Assembly: GCA_038214685.1 (NCBI GenBank)
Contig: JBBQRO010000021.1
Span: 1-39,037, forward strand
Source: CADCTB01 sp038214685
GTDB lineage: Bacteria; Actinomycetota; Acidimicrobiia; Acidimicrobiales; AC-14
Direction of reading: 5' to 3'
DNA length: 39,037 nt
The translations under genes and the position numbers were made by a program. Positions 1 through 6,493 of the stretch are shown one piece after another; position 1 is the stretch's first letter; each line of letters begins with the position of its first letter. The notes under the pieces were generated by a model, which ran no database searches, was not told the DNA's origin, and saw only the letters and a list, made by a program, of their open reading frames with translations.

Positions 1-69
1 CTCCCAGGCGTGAGCTAGGATAGGTCCTGACCAGGACTTATGGGGATCAGACGTGCGACAAATTCGTGA

Positions 70-110
70 CTGCAAAGCCCTGTACAGCGGTTCGATTCCG
101 CTCGCCGCCT
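70..110 (+). other. 3' half of tRNA-Cys(GCA), probable integration (att) scar
   Basis: The block reads as the 3' half of a tRNA-Cys. It has anticodon loop CTGCAAA (70-76, anticodon GCA at 72-74), 3' anticodon stem GCCCT, variable loop GTAC, a perfect T-arm (AGCGG/CCGCT around TTCGATT, 86-102), acceptor strand CGCCGCC (103-109) and U73, the discriminator typical of tRNA-Cys. The 5' half is missing: bases 65-69 pair with the 3' anticodon stem at only two of five positions, and no D-arm or GGCGGCG acceptor strand precedes it. Tyrosine recombinases often cross over in the anticodon loop and leave a displaced 3' half at the far end of the element. I infer that bases 1-69 belong to an element to the left and that chromosome resumes here. 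A decayed tRNA pseudogene is the alternative. Confidence 0.6.
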
Positions 111-130
111 CAAGCAAAACATGCAGGTCC

Positions 131-163
131 GAAGGGGTGCAGGCGTTCTGCCTGCACCCCTTC
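131..163 (+). terminator. Strong hairpin after the tRNA-Cys fragment
   Basis: A perfect 14-bp stem, GAAGGGGTGCAGGC with GCCTGCACCCCTTC, closes a 5-nt loop. It lies 20 nt after the tRNA fragment and is probably the original terminator of the tRNA-Cys gene. There is no U-tract. The same stem family recurs at 3437-3479. Confidence 0.6.
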
Positions 164-528
164 TACGCGTCCAACTCCAGTTCTCCGAGGCCCGATCCCC
201 GACTGGAACGGCGACAGTTCCTCCTCCCCGACGGCCATACCTCCGTTACCCGCGCGCGAGGCCGGTTCCTGCGATTCGCGACAGGACTTGAGTCCGGCCA
301 CGGCAATAGGCTCGGCGCGATGAGCGGGGCGCCGAATCGTGCGGGTCCCGAGACACGGCCACGGCTCTGTTCGCCGGCCTTCTCCCGACACTGGGCACCC
401 GATGCCCTCAGCGAGAGCGGCACCCCCGAGATGCGATGCTTGCGGTGCGTTGGAGGCTTCGACTGACAGTCCGTAGCGGTGCGCCCTCGGAGCGTCCGCA
501 GGAGCCGACCCGAACCCACGTGAGCCCT
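164..528. other. Gap with no convincing gene
   Basis: About 365 nt lie between the tRNA hairpin and the first TM-encoding codons of the next gene. Reading frames here are short, conflict between strands and match nothing I recognise. An upstream in-frame ATG at 436 could extend the next gene by 31 mostly basic, low-complexity residues. No promoter stands out. Confidence 0.4.
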
Positions 529-1980
529 ATGGCGGCCGGGGTGACGGTCTTCTTCACGTCGGGCGCCATCCTCGTGCTCGAGATCCTCGCCCTGCGGCTC
601 CTTGCCCCGTACGTCGGGGTGACGATCGAGACGTACACCGCAACCATCGCCACCGTGCTAGCTGGCATCTCTCTCGGCACCTGGGTCGGGGGGTACGTGG
701 CCGACCGTGTGGAACCGCGACGCCTTCTGGGCCCGCTCATGGTGGTGGGTGGCGGGTTGTCCCTGCTCGCGGTGCCCCTGGTGCGGATTCTCGGTTCTGC
801 GATCGGCGGGTCAGGCGTCGGCCTGTCGCTCGCCGGCTTCTTCGCCCCGGCCGCGGTGCTGAGCGCCGTGTCCCCGACGGTGGTCAAGCTCCAACTCCGG
901 GACCTGGCGGCCACCGGCCGGGTCGTCGGGCGACTGTCTGCGCTGGGGACGGCCGGCGCCATCACCGGCACCTACCTCGCCGGCTTCGTTCTGGTGGAGG
1001 CCGTTCCGACCTCCACGTCCATTCTGGTCGTCGGCGGAGCGCTCATGGTCGCCGGAACCGTGCTGTGGATCTGGCTGTTGCGTCCCCGGCCCCGGGTGGC
1101 AGTGGTGATCGCCATCGTCGGCGTCCTGGGAATCAACCTCGGCGCCACGACGGGCGTGCCCTGTGACGTGGAGACCGTCTACCACTGCGCTCGTGTCGTC
1201 AGTGACGAGTCGCGCCCCGGGGGCCGCCTCCTGATCCTCGATACGTTGCGCCACAGTTACGTCGATCTGGACGATCCCACCCGGCTCGAGTTCGCCTACG
1301 CCAAGGTCTTTGCCGACGTGCTCGCCACGACGGCGCCTGCCGGGCCAATTCGGGTGTTGCATGTCGGTGGTGGTGGCTTCACGCTGCCCCGCTACCTTGC
1401 CGCCGTCCGTCCCGGCTCGACGAGCACGGTCCTGGAGATCGACCCGGGCCTTGTCCGGCTGGCCCGGGATCGGCTCGGACTGATCACCGGCCCCGACCTC
1501 GACGTTCGAATCGGCGACGCCAGAATCCTCCTCCAGTCGGTCTCCCGTAGTGGCTATGACGTTGTTCTCGGTGACGCCTTCGGGGGACTTGCGGTGCCCT
1601 GGCACCTCACCACGGAGGAGTTCCTCTCCGGCGTGCGTGCCAGCCTGGACGACGGCGGGGTCTACGTCATGAATCTCATCGACTACCCGCCGATGCGGTT
1701 CGCCCGGGCCCAGGTCGCCACCCTCGCCCGGGTGTTCGACGACGTCGCCGTGATCGCGCCTCCCGACCTGCTCGACGGCCGTCGCGGAGGAAATGTGGTG
1801 CTCGTCGCCAGCGTGGGCCCGCTCGACACCGGGAGGATCGCCGACGCCGTCGCCGGCCGCCAAGGGCCGGAAGTGGTCCTCTCCGGGACCGAAGTCGAGG
1901 AGTTCACCGGGGGAGCAGCGGCCCTTGTTGACGACCTGGCCCCTGTTGATCAGTGGTTGAGCCGGGCCCGCCGTGGGTGA
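529..1980 (+). CDS. Membrane-anchored spermidine synthase-like protein
   Basis: The roughly 483-residue product joins about six or seven hydrophobic segments (first ~230 residues) to a cytoplasmic Rossmann domain of the spermidine/spermine synthase family. The S-adenosyl-binding loop LHVGGGGF lies near residue 276, followed by VLEIDP (acidic end of strand 2) and YDVVLGDAFGG near residue 347. The latter is the usual catalytic-Asp region, with the P.HLTTEEFL motif behind it. This is the fused-MFS/spermidine-synthase architecture common in actinobacteria, whose substrate is usually unproven. I chose ATG 529, just before the first membrane segment. GTG 520 and ATG 436 are also in frame, and none has a good Shine-Dalgarno sequence. 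Polyamine synthesis is family-based inference, because no speD or other polyamine gene is nearby. Confidence 0.85.
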   Translation: MAAGVTVFFTSGAILVLEILALRLLAPYVGVTIETYTATIATVLAGISLGTWVGGYVADRVEPRRLLGPLMVVGGGLSLLAVPLVRILGSAIGGSGVGLSLAGFFAPAAVLSAVSPTVVKLQLRDLAATGRVVGRLSALGTAGAITGTYLAGFVLVEAVPTSTSILVVGGALMVAGTVLWIWLLRPRPRVAVVIAIVGVLGINLGATTGVPCDVETVYHCARVVSDESRPGGRLLILDTLRHSYVDLDDPTRLEFAYAKVFADVLATTAPAGPIRVLHVGGGGFTLPRYLAAVRPGSTSTVLEIDPGLVRLARDRLGLITGPDLDVRIGDARILLQSVSRSGYDVVLGDAFGGLAVPWHLTTEEFLSGVRASLDDGGVYVMNLIDYPPMRFARAQVATLARVFDDVAVIAPPDLLDGRRGGNVVLVASVGPLDTGRIADAVAGRQGPEVVLSGTEVEEFTGGAAALVDDLAPVDQWLSRARRG

Positions 1981-2089
1981 CGGGCGCGACGTAGGCCTCG
2001 GTGACCAGGTTGATCGAGCCGATCAGGTGGTCGGTGAGGAAGCAGCGCTTCTGCTCGGTGGCGTTGGGCTTCGCCTCCTTCGCTGAGCC
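1979..2089 (-). pseudogene. Decayed coding fragment, unrecognised
   Basis: Read on the minus strand, 37 consecutive codons are open. All but one end in G or C, including AAG, GAG, TTC, AAC, ATC and TAC, which is the codon signature of real genes here. The peptide includes TEQKRCFLTDHLIGSINLVT. There is no start codon, and the reading runs without a stop into the 3' end of the preceding plus-strand gene. I do not recognise the family. It is probably the remnant of a larger gene cut away by rearrangement next to the VapBC module. Confidence 0.35.
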
Positions 2090-2114
2090 GGATATCGACT
2101 GGGGGTCGGGAGAA

Positions 2115-2140
2115 TGACCATTATGATGGTCACATGGTCA
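2115..2140 (+). promoter_or_regulatory. Palindromic operator of the vapBC module
   Basis: TGACCAT (2115-2121) and ATGGTCA (2126-2132) form a perfect inverted repeat around TATG. A third half-site, ATGGTCA, follows at 2134-2140 and contains the likely vapB start codon. Antitoxins of this class normally bind such palindromes together with their toxin to repress their own operon. Here bound repressor would sit directly on the start codon. Confidence 0.6.
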
Positions 2141-2361
2141 GACAGATGACAGCGACGGAGGTGAAGTCACGGATCCTCGCGTTGCTTGACGAGGTCGCCG
2201 GGGGTGAGGCGATCGAGATCACGAAGCACGGGCGCACGATCGCTCGCCTCGTGCCCGCGCAGGGCCCCCACGCGCTCAAGGGTCGCTTCGTCGGCGTCGC
2301 GATGAGCGCCGTCGATGACGACGATCTCTTCGCGACCGGAGCCGCGTGGGATTTCGAGTGA
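2134..2361 (+). CDS. vapB: Phd/YefM-type antitoxin (VapB)
   Basis: This 75-residue protein has the prevent-host-death family pattern. An MTATEVKSR start is followed by LLDEVAGGEAIEITKHGRT, the beta-strand/helix that binds DNA as a dimer, and by IARLVP. The C-terminal tail (FATGAAWDFE) is the usual flexible part that wraps around and neutralises the toxin. The stop overlaps the GTG of the toxin gene, so the pair is translationally coupled. The start could be ATG 2134 or ATG 2146. The former matches the common MVRQMTATE form of the family and sits inside the operator's third half-site, which would fit a leaderless or nearly leaderless message. Confidence 0.85.
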   Translation: MVRQMTATEVKSRILALLDEVAGGEAIEITKHGRTIARLVPAQGPHALKGRFVGVAMSAVDDDDLFATGAAWDFE

Positions 2362-2750
2362 GCACCGTGCTCCTCGACTCCCATGTCGTGCATTGGTGGT
2401 CGGCTGAGCCGACGAAGCTGAGCCCGACGGCCACACGCAGGATCGAGGCCGCCGACGAGCTCGCCGTCGCATCGATCACCTGGTTCGAGCTCGCATGGCT
2501 CGCCGCGCACGACCGCATCATGTTGGCGGTGCCGATCAGGTCCTGGCTTGACGGCTTGGCCGCCGATGTTCGCAGCGTGAGCACGACGCCAGCGATTGCG
2601 GCGACCGCCGTTGCGCTCCCGGCCGCGTTCCCGGGCGATCCCGCGGACCGACTGATCTATGCGACGGCGGTCGAGCACGGGTGGGAACTCGTGACGAAGG
2701 ACCGCCAGCTCCGACGCCACCGGCATCCTCGTCCTATCGCCGTCTGGTAG
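2358..2750 (+). CDS. vapC: PIN-domain ribonuclease toxin (VapC)
   Basis: The 130-residue product is a PIN-domain endoribonuclease, expected to cleave RNA (tRNA in studied VapCs) when the antitoxin is degraded. Acidic metal-binding residues are visible in order: LLDSHVVHWW (first Asp), TWFELAWL (Glu), GDPADRLI (Asp) and TKDRQL (Asp). The GTG at 2358 overlaps the antitoxin stop in a GTGA arrangement and fits the N-terminal TVLLD strand. An upstream ATG at 2346 in the same frame is less likely. The pair sits between a decayed gene fragment and a secreted-protein gene, as is common for mobile toxin-antitoxin cassettes. Confidence 0.85.
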   Translation: MSTVLLDSHVVHWWSAEPTKLSPTATRRIEAADELAVASITWFELAWLAAHDRIMLAVPIRSWLDGLAADVRSVSTTPAIAATAVALPAAFPGDPADRLIYATAVEHGWELVTKDRQLRRHRHPRPIAVW

Positions 2751-2971
2751 CGCAGCACGAGCGTCCGGCCGTCGCGCTCCTCGTGGCCAAACCCCTTTGA
2801 CCAAACAGATCAAGCTGACCGGCAAACGCCCCCGATCGCCTCCTCCATGGCGTTTCCCGGTTCCGTCCCGCCGGCGGCCGGGGCTCGACAGGAGACATCC
2901 GAGAACGACGTCGGGCTCGAACATCCGCGGGGCGTTCCGTGAAACGTGCCATTCTTGTCGATCTTCGAACT

Positions 2972-2977
2972 AGGAGG
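2972..2977 (+). promoter_or_regulatory. Shine-Dalgarno site deciding a TTG start
   Basis: A full AGGAGG ends 4 nt before TTG 2982. It favours that codon over the upstream in-frame GTG 2946, which has no ribosome binding site and would put ten extra uncharged residues before the signal peptide. Confidence 0.6.
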
Positions 2978-2981
2978 CGCT

Positions 2982-3407
2982 TTGATACGTCGTTTGGTTG
3001 CATCCGGTGCTCTTGCTGTTGCAGTAGTGATGGGTACGGCGGCCAGCGCATCTGCGGTGACCGTCTCCACTACCGAGCTTCAGGGGGAGAACGAGGTACC
3101 CACGCTGGGTGACCTCGACGGTCGCGGGTACGCGACGGTGATCGCCATCCCCGAGGCGGGCCTCATCTGCTACGTGATCGTCGTGTACGACATCGGCGCC
3201 GCCACTGCCGCCCACATCCACGAGGCGCCCGCGGGCGTTGCTGGCCCGGTGGTGGTCGGGCTCGACGCTCCCACCGGGGGCGTGTCGGGTGGATGCATCG
3301 CCAACCCGCAAGAGGCGGCGGACATCGATGCGGACCCCGCGGACTACTACGTGAACGTGCACAACACCGAGTTCCCGGGCGGAGCGGTCCGCGGCCAACT
3401 CGACTGA
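2982..3407 (+). CDS. Secreted CHRD-domain protein
   Basis: The 141-residue product starts with a signal peptide: basic IRR, a hydrophobic Leu/Ala/Val core, then SASA as the likely cleavage point near residue 25. The mature part is one CHRD domain. It carries ELQGENEVP near its start, AAHIHEAPAG with the conserved His pair in the middle, and YYVNVHNTEFPGGAVRGQL at the end. CHRD domains are extracellular beta-sandwich modules of unclear function, found in chordin and in many bacterial secreted proteins. Two cysteines (in LICYV and GGCIA) could form a disulfide. The gene is monocistronic and ends in a strong hairpin at 3437-3479. Confidence 0.85.
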   Translation: MIRRLVASGALAVAVVMGTAASASAVTVSTTELQGENEVPTLGDLDGRGYATVIAIPEAGLICYVIVVYDIGAATAAHIHEAPAGVAGPVVVGLDAPTGGVSGGCIANPQEAADIDADPADYYVNVHNTEFPGGAVRGQLD

Positions 3408-3436
3408 CCGGTTGCGGGCCTGAGGGCTCGCCTACA

Positions 3437-3479
3437 GCACAGAAGGGGTGCGGGCACACTGCCCGCACCCCTTCTGTGC
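3437..3479 (+). terminator. Long perfect hairpin after the CHRD gene
   Basis: A 19-bp perfect stem closes a 5-nt ACACT loop, with the core CACAGAAGGGGTGCGGGC on the left arm. It starts 29 nt after the CHRD stop and ends 14 nt before the next ATG. It has no long U-tract. The core and its right flank match the hairpin at 131-163, including (A/G)(C/T)GCGT(C/G)CAACT just after the stem. Confidence 0.65.
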
Positions 3480-3493
3480 GTGCAACTCTTTCC

Positions 3494-3979
3494 ATGAGCC
3501 CCCCCAGTGTGCCGCGCTACGTGGAGTTCCATCCTGATCGCCCGGACGAGGTCGTCGACGTCATGGCCGCCATGGCCGAGGCGGGCAGGGGTTGGGTCAA
3601 CTTCGAGCCGGCGGTCGACGCCGACGACGTGCCCCCGTCGGGGAGTGGGGCGTTCTCGCTGTTCTCGGGGCGGGGCCCGGTGGTGCCATTGTGCACGTGG
3701 ACCCCGGGTGCCACAGGCCGTCGTGGCCGCTCCGAGCCGGCGATGCTCGGGCTCCAGCACCCGGCCGGGACGAAGGCCAGGCCGCTTCTGGCCGAGCTCG
3801 GTCACGCAGTGCCCGATGGGTGGATCGTCGTCCAGGACCACGTTCGCAAGGGCCTGGTCGTTGCGGTGGCTTCGACGGTGGGGCCGGCCGATGCCCTGCG
3901 CTGGCTCCTGCGAGCGGCCAAGCTGCTCTCCACCATTCCGCTGACCGGCGGCTGGCGGGCGGCGGTCTATTCGGGTTGA
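3494..3979 (+). CDS. Hypothetical protein
   Basis: I do not recognise this 161-residue protein. It starts with MSPPSVPRYVEFHPDRPDEV and has a mixed alpha/beta composition with no signal peptide and no convincing membrane helix. The last 40 residues (GPADALRWLLRAAKLLSTIP) are amphipathic. Codon use is strongly GC-ending in this frame, which supports it being real. The ATG is 14 nt after the CHRD terminator and has no Shine-Dalgarno sequence. The promoter is not obvious, so the gene may be read through from upstream. The same frame is open further upstream, but that part overlaps the CHRD gene and looks non-coding. Confidence 0.6.
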   Translation: MSPPSVPRYVEFHPDRPDEVVDVMAAMAEAGRGWVNFEPAVDADDVPPSGSGAFSLFSGRGPVVPLCTWTPGATGRRGRSEPAMLGLQHPAGTKARPLLAELGHAVPDGWIVVQDHVRKGLVVAVASTVGPADALRWLLRAAKLLSTIPLTGGWRAAVYSG

Positions 3980-4055
3980 GCCGTCAGGCCGGAAGAGTTC
4001 GACTGGCTGTAGGCTGGGTTCCTTCGTCGTCCTTCAGTCACAGGGATGGCTCCGC

Positions 4056-4061
4056 AGGAGG
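4056..4061 (+). promoter_or_regulatory. AGGAGG Shine-Dalgarno without a canonical start
   Basis: A perfect AGGAGG lies before the GAF-ANTAR gene. No ATG, GTG or TTG in the gene's frame follows at normal distance. The nearest in-frame candidate is ATC at 4072, after a 10-nt spacer. The first canonical in-frame codon is TTG 4099. Confidence 0.4.
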
Positions 4062-4098
4062 GAAGCCATCCATCTCGTTCGACGCGCGCTCTCAGGCC

Positions 4099-4809
4099 TT
4101 GAGTGCCCTGTCACAGTTCCTCGTCGCCAGGTCCTCGATGGGCGAGACGCTCCTACGCGTCAGCTCCATCACCACCGACGCCCTCCCTGCGGCGACCATG
4201 GCCGGCATCACAATGCTGGGTGAGGACGGGAAGCCGACTACCAGCGTCTTCACCGACGAGCAGTCTCCCGAGATCGACGCGGCGCAGTACAGCTCCGGCC
4301 GCGGGCCGTGCCTCGACAGCTTTCGCCACGCCAAGGTCGTTCGCCTCGACGACATGGAGACGGCGGGCGCAGAGTACCCGGAGTTCGCCGAGGCGGCACA
4401 GGCCCGCGGCATCGGGAGCACCTTGTCCCTGCCGCTCGTGGTCGGCGACTCGGGCGTCGCCGCGCTCAACCTCTACTCCCCGACGACCAATGGCTTCTCG
4501 GCCGACGACGAACTCCTCGGCATGGAGCTCGCCGGGGCGGCGGCGATCGTCCTGGCCAACGCCAGTGCGTACTGGGAGGTGGCCCAGTTGAGCGATCAGC
4601 TCGCTCAGGCGATGGAGAGCCGGGCGGTTATAGAGCAAGCCAAGGGCATGCTGATGGCCCGCTCCCCGGAGATGAGCGCCGAAGACGCCTTCGATCTCCT
4701 CCGCAAGGCGTCGCAACGGGAGAACGTGAAGCTTCGCCACATTGCCCAGCGGCTCGTTGACCGCCGGAATGGTGACTCCGGGAGGGACGAGGCTCAGATG
4801 ACCGTCTGA
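4099..4809 (+). CDS. GAF-ANTAR regulator
   Basis: The product (about 236 residues) has a GAF sensor domain (roughly residues 10-165, with the landmark SSGRGPCLDSF and SLPLVVGDSGVAALNLYS) and a C-terminal ANTAR domain (about 170-225, VIEQAKGMLMARSPEMSAEDAFDLLRKAS in outline). ANTAR domains bind RNA containing two hexaloop hairpins and stop transcription termination. GAF-ANTAR proteins without kinase domains are frequent in actinobacteria. The start is uncertain: TTG 4099 has no Shine-Dalgarno, while ATC 4072 follows an AGGAGG. A short ORF from ATG 4046 ends in TGA overlapping TTG 4099, which could couple translation. What the GAF domain senses is not visible from sequence. Confidence 0.8.
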   Translation: MSALSQFLVARSSMGETLLRVSSITTDALPAATMAGITMLGEDGKPTTSVFTDEQSPEIDAAQYSSGRGPCLDSFRHAKVVRLDDMETAGAEYPEFAEAAQARGIGSTLSLPLVVGDSGVAALNLYSPTTNGFSADDELLGMELAGAAAIVLANASAYWEVAQLSDQLAQAMESRAVIEQAKGMLMARSPEMSAEDAFDLLRKASQRENVKLRHIAQRLVDRRNGDSGRDEAQMTV

Positions 4810-4834
4810 CGCAGGCGCCCAGCCATAGCTTGTG

Positions 4835-4848
4835 CGAACATATGTTCG
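4835..4848 (+). promoter_or_regulatory. LexA (SOS) box over the dinB start
   Basis: CGAACATATGTTCG is a perfect palindrome matching the actinobacterial LexA consensus CGAAC-N4-GTTCG. The ATG at 4842-4844 lies in its centre. A plausible -10 element TAGCTT lies at 4826-4831, so LexA would block both the start point and the start codon. Confidence 0.85.
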
Positions 4849-6050
4849 TGCTTGACGCAGCCACCATCCTGCACGCCGACCTTGACGCCTTCTATGCCTC
4901 CGTCGAGCAGCGCGACGACCCGGGCCTGCGGGGCCGGCCCGTGATCGTCGGCCCCGGGGTGGTGCTCGCCGCCAGCTACGAGGCCAAGGCCTACGGCGTC
5001 CGCAGGGCCATGGGCGTGGGCCAGGCCCGCCGGCTCTGCCCGGACGCGGTCGTGGTCGCAGCCCGCATCCCCGCATACTCCGCCGCCAGCAAGGCGGTCT
5101 TCGACGTCTTCGCCGACACCAGCCCGCTCGTCGAGGGTCTCTCCATCGACGAGGCGTTCCTCGACGTCGGCGGGTTGCGACGGGTGGCGGGCACGCCCAC
5201 CGAGATCGCCACCCTGCTGCGCCGGCGGGTGCTCGACCGGGTCGGGCTGCCCATCACAGTCGGCGTGGCCCGCACCAAGTTCCTGGCCAAGGTGGCCAGC
5301 GGCGTGGCCAAGCCCGACGGCCTCCTCGTCGTCTCGCCCGAGGCCGAGCTCGACTTCCTGCACCCCTTGGCCGTGGAGCGCCTCTGGGGCGTCGGGCGGG
5401 TCACATCGGAGAAGCTCCGCTCCCGGGGCATTGTCACCGTGGGCGATGTGGCCCGGCTGCACGAGGCCGCCCTGGTCTCGATCCTCGGGCCGGCATCGGG
5501 CCGGCACCTGCACGCCCTGGCCCTCAATCGGGATCCCCGACCGGTCGTGGTTGGCCGGCGACGTCGTTCGGTCGGGTCGCAGTGTGCGCTGGGGCGGTCC
5601 GGCCGGTCGCCCGACGCGCTCGACACCGTGGTGCTCGGTCTGGTCGACCGGGTCACCCGTCGGATGCGCGCCGGAGGACGGGTCGGGCGCACCGTGACTC
5701 TCCGGCTGCGCTTCGACGACTTCACGCGCGCCACCAGGTCCCACACGCTGCTGCGGGCCACGGCCGATACCCGGCCGATCCTCGCCACCGTCCGGGGGTT
5801 GTTGGCCGGCGCCACGCCACGTATCGCCGCGCAGGGCCTGACGCTCCTCGGCGTGGCCGTCGGCAACCTCGACGACGACGATGCAGTGCAGCTCCCTCTG
5901 TCCTTCGACCGCTCCGACGGCGCAGCCCTCGATGCCGCCCTCGATCATGTCCGTGAGCGGTTCGGCTCGGCGGCGGTCAAGCGCGCCGTGCAGCTCGGCC
6001 GCCGGGAGCTGCGGACTGTCCCGATGCTGCCCGACCGTCCGGTGGGGTAG
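4842..6050 (+). CDS. dinB: DNA polymerase IV (Y-family, DinB)
   Basis: The 402-residue product is a translesion DNA polymerase. The palm motif ILHADLDAFYASVEQ near the N-terminus supplies the first catalytic Asp, and LSIDEAFLDV supplies the second Asp-Glu pair. GRPVIVG and AASYEAKAYGVRRAM are finger/palm signatures. The helix-hairpin-helix thumb (LWGVGRVTSEKLRSRGIVTVGD) and little-finger domain follow. QLPLSF near residue 350 fits a sliding-clamp binding motif. ATG 4842 sits inside the LexA box; GTG 4848 is the alternative and would still retain the conserved ILHADLD. The message is probably leaderless and induced by DNA damage. Confidence 0.95.
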   Translation: MFVLDAATILHADLDAFYASVEQRDDPGLRGRPVIVGPGVVLAASYEAKAYGVRRAMGVGQARRLCPDAVVVAARIPAYSAASKAVFDVFADTSPLVEGLSIDEAFLDVGGLRRVAGTPTEIATLLRRRVLDRVGLPITVGVARTKFLAKVASGVAKPDGLLVVSPEAELDFLHPLAVERLWGVGRVTSEKLRSRGIVTVGDVARLHEAALVSILGPASGRHLHALALNRDPRPVVVGRRRRSVGSQCALGRSGRSPDALDTVVLGLVDRVTRRMRAGGRVGRTVTLRLRFDDFTRATRSHTLLRATADTRPILATVRGLLAGATPRIAAQGLTLLGVAVGNLDDDDAVQLPLSFDRSDGAALDAALDHVRERFGSAAVKRAVQLGRRELRTVPMLPDRPVG

Positions 6051-6079
6051 AAGATGGCTGCGGCGACAAGGAGGATGCC

Positions 6080-6469
6080 ATGTTGGGTTGGGTGGGCAAC
6101 GTCGAGCAGCAGACGCTGGAAAACACCAGCTTTCGCACCGTTCTGTTCACGGGAGGCAAGGTCCAGCTCACGGTCATGTGCCTGCCCCCGGGGGAGGAGA
6201 TCGGCGTCGAGATGCATGATCATCTCGACCAGTTCCTACGCATCGAGCAAGGTACGGCCCGGGTCACCTTCGGGCGCTCGGCCGAGGTGATCGACGAGGA
6301 GCACGACGTGGCCGACGACTGGGCCGTGATCGTCCCGGGCGGAGTGTGGCACAACGTGGTCAATACCGGGCCGGGCGACCTCAAGTTGTACTCGCTCTAC
6401 GCCCCGCCCGAGCACCCGGCGGGCACCGTGCACCTCACCAAGGCTGACGCCGACGCCGCCGAGCACTAA
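6080..6469 (+). CDS. Cupin-domain protein
   Basis: The 129-residue product is a single cupin barrel. Metal-binding motif 1 is partly visible as GVEMHDHLDQFLRIEQG (His, His and a late acidic or Gln position), and motif 2 as PGGVWHNVVNTG (His). A start at ATG 6080 is supported by AAGGAGG just upstream. The gene lies 29 nt after dinB on the same strand, so co-transcription is possible. Such small cupins act as isomerases, dioxygenases or sugar/ligand binders, and the substrate cannot be told from sequence. Confidence 0.85.
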   Translation: MLGWVGNVEQQTLENTSFRTVLFTGGKVQLTVMCLPPGEEIGVEMHDHLDQFLRIEQGTARVTFGRSAEVIDEEHDVADDWAVIVPGGVWHNVVNTGPGDLKLYSLYAPPEHPAGTVHLTKADADAAEH

Positions 6470-6493
6470 CCCCCATCGAGTCGTCGTTCCCTG

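Noticed and set aside
37..110. Complete tRNA-Cys gene
   Set aside because: No 5' acceptor strand, D-arm or 5' anticodon stem is present, so only the 3' half is supported.
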